A stretch of DNA of 64,000 bases. Origin: Nephrocerus scutellatus (lineage: Eukaryota > Arthropoda > Insecta > Diptera > Pipunculidae). This document shows, one piece after another, positions 55,741-64,000 of the stretch. Where the stretch lies: assembly GCA_947095585.1 (NCBI GenBank), contig OX352763.1:19269462-19333461 (forward strand). Reading direction: 5' to 3'. The notes under the pieces are model-generated. The model did no database searches, was not told the origin of the DNA, and was given only the letters and a program-made list of their open reading frames with translations. The position numbers were made by a program, and so were the translations under genes. Positions within the stretch are counted from its first letter, which is position 1, and every line of letters begins with the position of its first letter.

Positions 55741-58700
55741 CTTTAAAGCGTTATGACATGTGGCTTCAAGTGTGGCTTGGTTTACGACTTAATTGAAGTT
55801 TTGGTCTGCTGTCTTAGTTTCTATGCTGGATGTTAGGGTAATTATATATTTTTTGTATTTAAGTCAGTTGCTAAAGAATCTAGTGGTGCAGGGGTCTTTC
55901 TCCACGCAGTTATAACCAAGTAATGATCAGTTAAGAGCTCTAGACTTGATTCTACAATGAAATTATTTCGATTTAGTTTTCTTGTAATTCCGAAGTCCAG
56001 CAGATCTGGAATTTTTGTCGATTTGCAGGCCAGTAAGTTAAATTAACAGATGCGATGGTATCGAATCCTGAGTAAGATACTACGTTCCAGAGCCTATTGC
56101 CTTTTGGGCTTTGCCTTGATCCAAAAAAACTAAGCTACTACAAAATTCTATTAAAAATTGAGGCTCAGTTAGCTTCCTTAATTTTTCCTCTGATGCAAAG
56201 TTCGTTAAGCGGTTCATAAATTGCTTTTTAAACTAATAACAGTTTTTTGTTCATTTTAAAATAACAAATACAGAGAACATAACATCAGCAAATAAAAATT
56301 AATTTTTTTAATTTTTTAAAGCATCGCATGTCTTGAACATCTACATGTCATCAAAATCCTATGCAACTCGAGACATGAACGTGCGTTCAATGAAAAATAT
56401 CCAATTTCTTTAATCTTTGTAATTAGGTTACACAGGCACTAACTTTCCGCAACGGAGTTCAGTTATAGATAATTTAATGATTATAGCTCTTCAGATAGAA
56501 CAAATGCATTTTCTGACATTACTAAGAGAAAGCGGATAAGTACATATATTAGCATAAGCTATTACGAGTATTACAAAATAAACTCTGTCGTAAGAACTGA
56601 TTTTCATTTTGGCGCATTGGAGGTCATAACATTATTTCATAACTTCCAAGTCATGTGCAAGCTTATTTAGGAAATCATCTCCGTTCATCTGCAACATTAC
56701 TGCATTACCTTGGAAACCTTTTCTCCTTTCCTGCCAAACGGGCAATTTGTCTAAAACTTTTCATTCTGTATACTGTATGGGTACGCGCGTGCTCTTGCAT
56801 TAACTTTATAATCCATATAAATCGTCCTTGAAGTAGTTAGATGAGATGTTTCAAGGATATGACAAACTTTCACAGCTTGCACCCATAATCGTTTACTGCT
56901 GTACTACGAAAAAAAAATAAAATGAGCATCGAGATAACTCACTTCAGCACAATTTAATGAAAACAACTCACTGATTAACCACAGAAGAGTGTTTGCAGAA
57001 GAATTTGACGCCTGTTGCACAATCTGCATGTCAAACTCTTACACACAAAAGTAGTGAGTAAAGTATCTGCACTCAAAATCTAATGTGTGCCCAAGTAAAA
57101 AGCACTTGCTTTGTGCGTAAAGAAAAATATTTTCCTTTCTGTCGCATCCTGGTGCATGCCAACTCAATTATATTTTCTTTTCATTTCATCTTTCTGACCA
57201 AGTCCCATTTTTTGTTCGTTGTAACTGCACGTGCGATCTCGTACGTCAGATGTATTCTTTGCTTTCGCACTTATGATGCTATGTAAGAAAACGCTTATTG
57301 CACTAGGACAACAAGATTTGAGTGTCACGTACACTAGATGCAAATTGAGTGGATGAACAACCGACCGAGCGACGCATAGTAAATAATGTCCTGGTATCCT
57401 TTCTAATGCCAACATACTCATACCAGTATTACTAACCACTTTGCTCATGCAATGTTCAAGTGCAGTGCAGTGTGTGTGTGGTCGTATGATGTGTCGTAGA
57501 TATGATAATACACTTGTATTGTTGGTGTGAGTAAAATGTATGATGTACTTGATTCTTGTTTTGTTTATTTATTTGTTTTTATAACCTCTCTCGTTTTTTT
57601 TTTTGATTTTGTTTTGTTACTACCTACCAGTTCCTGCCGCATATTTTACACCCGCTCATAACTTAATTTATTTTTCTGGACCAACTTCTCACAGTGACCA
57701 GTTCGCTGAATACAAACTTGCAGTATTAGACTACTAATGATTTTTTCATGAATATTTTCTTTTCTTCCTTCCTTTTTTCTTATTTTGCCTTTTGATGGGC
57801 AACGATTGAATACAATTGCGTCTAACAGCGAATCCTGCCCTGTATGCACACTACGTTTTTAATACACTAGACCAGGACCACAGCGGGATAGTTAGTTTTG
57901 AGGTAAGGAATATTTTTTTTAATTGTGTAATTGCATTATTTTTATTTCTGGTTGTTCTTGTTCTTGCCCACAACTCTATCTGAAAAGTGAACTAAGTTTC
58001 TCAAAAATATAATCTGAAACATATTCGAATTTAACAGGTTTTTTGACTTCATGTGCCATGAGTTAGGTCAATCAGCGTTTATTTAAAGCAATGGTAATTC
58101 ATATCACTTTTTACGATCAGAAAAAAACTAAAAAACTATATATTAAGTATACCTCGATGAATACCATGCAGATATATTTTTAACTAACAAGCTCGAAATC
58201 TGAGTCAACTTAGAATAAGACAGTAATCTGGACAAACAAAAAGTATAGTTGATTGTCATGGAAATGTCAAGAATTGACCGCGATGCATATTTTACTGACA
58301 AGAGAAAAGAACGACTATAAATTTTAGCTAGATCGAAACCAAAATATTGCTGTTCATCCATCGATCTAGATATTAAATCATTACAACTTTTTTAATTTAC
58401 AAAATAGAAACAAAAGGAGAAATTTCCTATGCATCGAAATTAAACCTGTGAATGCTCACTTTTTAAAAGCTCATCTTTTAATTCATCCGCATGAACTGGA
58501 GATTGAACTTAACACTTTGGTTAAAAGGCCAAAATGACTTCCATGTATTCCCTTTCGGTGAGCGTATTCTTTTTCATTTTCGCAGACATCAAGAAATGTC
58601 TTTTATGTAATTATAAAATTTGAATTTTTGGTAAGCCTATCGACTCGCTGGTTGTTCGTGACTCTTTTGTTTGTAAGGTCTATTTTGTAGTAATAATAGC

Positions 58701-58960
58701 GAATCTGCTGCGATTCTTGCAAGATAGCATGAGAAAAATGTTTGATTCAGATTCAAACAGTCGAAGCTTATGGTGATTCGCTGCCTTGGTAAAAAGAAAC
58801 TTTGCAGACAATACTTCATCCATTCCTTCTTTATTTCATAATGGTATTCTTTAAAAAACAGGTATTGAGAAATCTAATCTCCTAGTTGCGCATTTTGCTT
58901 GTGTATTTACCCTTCATTTATCTAACCAAAGCCCACTAAATCTCCCGAATGTCTAAAACC
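55741..58960. other. Intron 2 DNA, nothing recognised
   Basis: No KChIP exon, transposon domain or RNA gene was recognised. A GTGTGTGTGTGG microsatellite lies near 57,469-57,481. Confidence 0.35.
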
Positions 58961-60574
58961 TATTTCCGGTGAAGGGTTGTTTCAAAAATTCTTAAAGAAC
59001 TTAACCCTAATAAAGCAACTGGACTCGACGGTATTCCGCCTTTTTTATTAAAAAAATATCATCATACTCTGGTGAAACCGCTTAGCAAATTGTTTCATCT
59101 CTCAATGAAGAATCAATTTGGAAAATGGCTAATATACAATCCGTTCCGAAAAAATGTGATAAATCAGCACCTACTAACTACCGCCCTATTGCTTTGTTGT
59201 CATTTCTATTCAAGGTAATGGAATCTACCGTCAATTTCAAACTTATAACCTATCTGGATTTGAGTGTTCTTTTATCCGATATGCAGTATGGATTTCACAA
59301 AAATCGGTCATCAAGTGAACTCATGACGTACATGACTTCTTGTTGGGAGCGAAGCGTTGAAAATCTAAGTGTTTCAGGCGTTGTGTCATTGGATATTTCT
59401 AAGGCTTTTGAAAGAGTTTGGCATGATTGACTTATAAATAAGATTCCTTCGCTCAACTAAGATACCATGGATTGATGATTATTTATGGAACCGCAAAATA
59501 AAATCCATCTTCGCATGAAATCAATGCTGACATGCCACAAGGGTCATCCTTGTCGTCTGCGCCATTCTTTATATATATGTATTAATGACCTTTTTTTATT
59601 CTAAAACCTTTGATATCCATTCATTTGCTGATGATAAAACGTAATCGTCTTCCATTGAGTATGTCAGTCAAAAAGAATGCAATTCTCGATTGATTGTTAC
59701 GTGAGGTTTAATGAATATGGGTATTCTTCCGACTATTCGAGTCATTTCATTCATTCATTTAACCCAAATAAATTCCAGGCTTGTTTTTTTTTCTCAGAAG
59801 ACAGTCCAGGATTACGTGCCACCAGTAATTAATGGTGCCCCTATTGCAAAATCTGACCACTTAAAATGTTAGGTTTAAAAGTTTCAAGTGAACCTTCTTG
59901 TAAGGAACAAATTTATGAAATTTCAAAAAGCGCGAGCCTATGCTAAGGTTTTATAAAACGTTGCAACTTCTACTTCACCCCCTCTGAAATATTAATATAA
60001 GACAATTGTTAGACTTATTTTGAAATTTAGTTCGTATGTATAGAGTGGGGCTCCAAAATCTCATTTGCATTATCTTGATAGAATTCAGAATAGAGTTGTC
60101 CGTATGATTAACGATGCAACCATTACTTCATCTATTGATTCTTTGGAGCATATACGAAATGTAGGAGCATTAACTGTTTCTACAAATTGTTCTACGGTAG
60201 ATGCTCTTCAGAAGACAACGTGAACACTCGTTTCTGTTCTAATCAACATTGATTTACCTTAAAACCCTTTTCATGTACAACCAACATTTAAAATTCTCCT
60301 TTTATCCTAGACTGACATCGATGTTTTATCAATTAGTCGACTCCGTGTTTTCCGAAACGTATAATTTACAGGCCTTCAAAACAGACGCCTGAAGGACAGA
60401 ATAGTTCAATAGAGGATTCATGAATGTTTTGAAGGCGTTTTGTGTTTTATGTAAATTTCCTTTGATTTTTATTTTAATTTGAATAAAGGGTATAGCTCAC
60501 CTTATTGCCGATGTGGCGCAAGTCATTCAGGGAGTACTCCCTTGGCAATAAGTTTATGTCTACAAAAAAAAAAG
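58961..60574 (+). pseudogene. Jockey/CR1-like LINE, RT to poly(A) end
   Basis: The frame starts at about 58,990 (ILKELNPNKATGLDGIPPFL) and continues HTLVKPLSKLFHLSMK. An open block at 59,125-59,430 has SAPTNYRPIALLSFLFKVME, SDMQYGFHKNRSSSELMTYM and VSLDISKAFERVWHD. The FADD box survives in IHSFADDKT (FADD 59,623-59,634), but shifts and stops occur before and after. The 3' end reads GGCGCAAGTCATTCAGGG and a poly(A) run at 60,562-60,573. The copy resembles that at 22.4 kb in gene order but is diverged. No endonuclease is present, so it is a 5'-truncated insertion. Confidence 0.8.
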
Positions 60575-62082
60575 AAATCACTGAAACGTATTTGTCCGAA
60601 GATGAATCAATGTGACTAAGTTCAATACATACGTTGCGCTTTCTTAACAGGTGGTTTTCACTCCGGCACCATACAACCTCGTAAAATCAAACTATTGATT
60701 TACTTACGTGTACATTTTTTTCTTATTCCCAGAAAAATTGACATTTTGCCAATTATTATAGAGGGATACACAATTTCGCAGCGCAAATTTATTACAGAAG
60801 TTATAAAAGTGTTAAGTCTACGTATCGTTGTTTAAGTGAATGTTTTGGCCAACATAATCGACCTTCAACTGTGGAGATTAGAATTCTCATATTGCTTTTT
60901 TGACGACTATATGTGGTAAGGGACATCGTACTTTGACTAAAAAAATTAATATCAGAAGGGAATCAAACGTTTAAGGAAAAAGACTATCCGGTCTCTCGGA
61001 ACAATCCACATTGCCGTCTAACAAATCCGTTTGCACCTCATCCAATAACATCTACACGACCACAATTGTGTATAAGCAGCCCGCGAAAAGTTACAACTTT
61101 GAGGAATGCTCCTCTGGCATTGATATACCAACCGGAATAAATGTTAAGTACAAAGGAAAAGAAAAAAAAAACATTTTACGATTTCATGATATTTAGTTTT
61201 TTTTTTGGTTAGCATCTTGTCTATATTAGAGTTTTTATTAAACAAAAAGATGTATAGAGTTTCAGTTATACCACCAAGCACAGATGGCCCGTACATTTAA
61301 ACGAGAATTAAGATACCCTCTAAGGTGGCCGAATACAGAAGTTGTTACAATTTTGATTTTCCATACCTGGTCGAGGAAAATAAAGCAAGAAGCTGTTCTA
61401 TCTCTGAGTTTTCCATGTTATAAAATGAAAAAAGCATTCAACGGACGGCAGTTGCTTTGCACAAATGCTCTTTTCCAGACCTTGTCATGCCAAACGCTTG
61501 CCTTACATAGAACGTACAGCAGCTTCCCCGTTCCTATTTTCCGCCGCAAGGCAGCAACATGAATGTTGTCCGCACATAATCGCTACAAATAAAATTCAAT
61601 TATAATCGACACTTCGCCAACACTTACATTGTCGGATTGACACCTTCTGCTGCAGAGATATAAGCAACAAGAACAGCAGACCAACAGGACAAGACCATGT
61701 ACAGTTTAAGTGGCCATCAGCAATAATGTACTTATCTCTTTGGTGTACTTATCGCTATAGGCCAACATTTCAATTAGCAGCATTGTCGATGTATTAAAAT
61801 TACATCAGATTTTTCGGTTGTCGCCTGTTGCTTTTCAATTATCCGGTTTTCCTGTTTTTAAATAAAAAAAAAAGAGGTTTTCTGTCCATATTGTATTATT
61901 TTTAAATTTTATATTTTTAAATTAATGTTTTATTATTACCTTGTAATAATAGGAAGATGTCTTTTGAATTTGAACTTTGTCGTAATTCAAATTCGGAATG
62001 CCTCTGAGAGTTTATGTGTTTAATAACTATAGTTATATCTTTTTTTTAGTGGGCGAATTTAATACCTATCTACTTAGGTTAG
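60575..62082. other. Intron 2 DNA, nothing recognised
   Basis: The frame at 61,284-61,562 has no recognisable domain. Poly(A)/poly(T) runs occur at 61,140-61,210. Confidence 0.3.
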
Positions 62083-62960
62083 GTTAGGTGAAGGTGCTGT
62101 CCGTTAAACCGACACACTTAGACCACAATGGTCCATTGTGATACTACACGGATCAGGAAAGAAATTTTCCACCTGCTCGTTGAACCAATTAGAGCTTCAA
62201 TGTGAATGCGGTCATTTGTGTCGTTGTAGATGTCCTCAGTCGTAACGACCTCGAGCTTAGCGCCTGGCCAAACCTCTCATAGACTACTTATAGCCTGTTT
62301 ATAGAGATCGCGAGATCTCAATTCACCACACGCGATTAGCTTAATATGGCCTTGATGCCAATCGATGATGCTATCGCGAGTGATAGGAGGTGGTCCTGGA
62401 TGCTTCTTCATAAAAGTCAAGAAGCTACCAGAGAGCTTTAGCTTGACTAATTAGCACCGTTCCGGAGAGGCTATTATCACTACGTCTACGATTTTGTCCT
62501 TAAGGACATCGCTGCACGACCCCTGAGATGTAACGATGGAGTGACTAAGTGTGCTGCACTTTAAGTCTTTTTGAAACCGAAGCGATTTCCTCCACCGATC
62601 TTTGTCGCTTAGACGTAGAGTGATTGCTGGTCCTCTTGTCGTGCTTAAGAGCTTGGGCCAATTTTAGCTTGGCGATCTGCTTCAGTGTTCTGTTGGTATC
62701 TGGAATTGCTCCGAGGCTTTTAGTGTCCGAACCACATTTCGCCGATCCGATCTAGATGGAGTGCGTTGTCGCGAACATCCACCAGGTACGCCTACAAGAT
62801 TACTGGCAGCCGAAGGGCCATTAGGTGCCACAATCACACCGCTGCTAGTAGATGGCAAAGCCGACCTGCACTTGCAGTAGATAAACCACCCACCGGTAGA
62901 CAGCAATGGGACCGTACTGCTAATTTTCCTTACACTTTCGATTTTGTGCAAAACTTTGAA
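62083..62960 (-). pseudogene. LINE ORF1-like fragment ending in CCTAACC
   Basis: Minus strand. The frame 62,682-62,951 is Ser/Arg-rich (RTPSRSDRRNVVRTLKASE) as in ORF1 proteins. A later frame reads RDSIIDWHQGHIKLIACGEL and RSRDLYKQA at about 62,300-62,395, which resembles the insect domain of unknown function DUF4780 (W-x-Q-G-x-I-K-x-I-A-C and L-Y-K-x-A). Stops lie between. The 3' end has AGCTCTAATTGGTTC, TCTAAGTGTGTCGG and AACCTAACCTAACC at 62,083. The 9.1 kb fragment is a second copy of the end. Confidence 0.65.
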
Positions 62961-63029
62961 ATATTAAGAGAAGTGGAACATTGACTTATGTCATCATTAC
63001 TACCGAATTTAATGTTAAACAATGATAAC

Positions 63030-63165
63030 AATACAAATATTTAGTGCGACAAACCGTTGTAGGCCAGGGGCTAGTTTCTCGCAACCATCCGTGCTGTGCG
63101 TGTTATATATTTTTGCACACAAAATGGAAGAGGCATACTCACTGTTCACACAACATACACCATAG
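63030..63165 (-). mobile_element. tRNA-derived SINE (family A), copy 5, 3' part only
   Basis: On the minus strand it shows the family A 3' half: a CATTTTGTGTGCAAAAATAT segment, the GAGAAACTAGCCCC-type segment (GCGAGAAACTAGC), CTACAACGGTTTGTCGC and an AATATTTGT end in place of the (ATT)n tail. The head with box A and B is missing, so this is a 5'-truncated copy. Confidence 0.65.
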
Positions 63166-64000
63166 ATAGATTTTTTCACTTATACGCATCTGTACAATAA
63201 ATCAATGTACTTTATCAAGGGCCACGTAATGGTTGTTGTCATTAACAAGTTTCCCAAAATGATGAAACCTTTTATTTATTTTTTCTAAGATAACTTAATT
63301 TTCAGTCCGTAATCCTTTTTTTAGCAAAAAAAAAAAACTATAACTATAAAATAGCCGAATTTGTCGATTCGTATTATGTTGATCTTTATTTTGACCCCAA
63401 TGTATTTCTTCATTACTAAAAACGATAAATAAATTTGTATAGTGTCGTTAAATTAAGTGATAATCGCATGCTTCCGAAAATTACCATGTATTAGCATCTT
63501 TATTATTAGCAATAGCCTACCAAAATGTATGCTCATTGCCTAAACCTTCGGAGGTTGTCTGCCAGTCTTTATGTAACCTTAAAACGAAGTGAAGCATAGA
63601 CATCCGTTTTCGTCGTTGTCGGTGCAAAGACAAGTTTTGGCCACAAGGAGTATGCCATAGAGTATAGTGTTCTTATATTATATATTAAATGTATGCATTA
63701 CTATTATGTCTGGTAACTCAAAAATTGTATTTGTGGCGTTGCAAGTTATCCTGTATTATGTTGTCTATTTTGATATAATATTCAACAACGAAGAACCTGT
63801 TTGCCCTAATCGAAATGGCTTTTACAGCTTTTACGAAATGGCTTTTACGACTTTTACTTTACGAGTATTTATGAATTTATCGTATATTTACGTATCTGCC
63901 CCAAGCTTTGCCTTTCTGCGGTACACATATTAAAATATATATGCTAGAAATAACCTGTAGCGGTAACTTGTTATGATGTGAATTGATGCGCACAGTTTCA
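63166..64000. other. Window end, presumed intron 2
   Basis: AT-rich with poly(A) near 63,327-63,340. The frame 63,667-63,933 has no recognisable domain. No KChIP exon was found. Confidence 0.4.

Noticed and set aside
50193..64000. Third KChIP exon
   Set aside because: No frame with the expected region after FPQGD or with EF-hand loops was found; a short exon could still have been missed by eye.

Overview
The window is dipteran-looking nuclear DNA: AT-rich, with spliced coding exons, a very long intron, and a dense mix of decayed LINEs, tRNA-derived SINEs, a mariner and a Helitron end. The protein of the one clear host gene reads like the insect KChIP (Drosophila CG5890 type). A fly, possibly tephritid-like, is an inference from the protein and the repeats and is not proven. 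No bacterial-type operon, rRNA gene, free-standing tRNA gene or CRISPR array was seen.

The main gene is on the + strand. Its first coding exon (32024-32531) carries a long low-complexity N-terminus. Intron 1 runs about 17.5 kb (32532-50000). The second coding exon (50001-50192) holds the KChIP core start and the degenerate first EF-hand. Both junctions are phase 1 with GT...AG borders, and the spliced residue at each junction is Asp. The remaining EF-hands are not in the window, so the right end is read as intron 2. A 26-codon upstream ORF lies in the likely 5' leader.

The 5' flank (1-31,000) is intergenic and full of repeats: LINE remnants at 0.45-1.2, 6.4-6.9, 9.1, 13.1-14.6, 17.7-19.7 and 22.4-23.5 kb, SINEs at 21.6-22.4 kb, and a dead mariner at 24.3-26.0 kb. 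Two unassigned short ORFs lie at 27.9 and 28.6 kb.

Intron 1 holds a recurring unclassified repeat family (called R here, with a variable minisatellite), RTE-like LINE pieces, SINEs, and a direct ~560-bp duplication (45.06-45.62 and 47.05-47.61 kb). Each copy of the duplication carries an antisense short ORF. One encodes a 58-residue cysteine-rich protein. The other has lost the cysteines through compensating indels. Conserved flanks and a conserved AATAAA make this the best candidate for an undescribed gene.

Intron 2 contains more LINE fragments (49-51.6, 59-60.6 and 62.1-63 kb), an inverted pair of R copies, and a Helitron 3' terminus with an adjoining G-rich tandem duplication. Two places (18.6 and 45.97 kb) show RTE-like LINE 5' sequence fused in the same orientation to the 3' part of another retroelement, as expected from template switching during target-primed reverse transcription.
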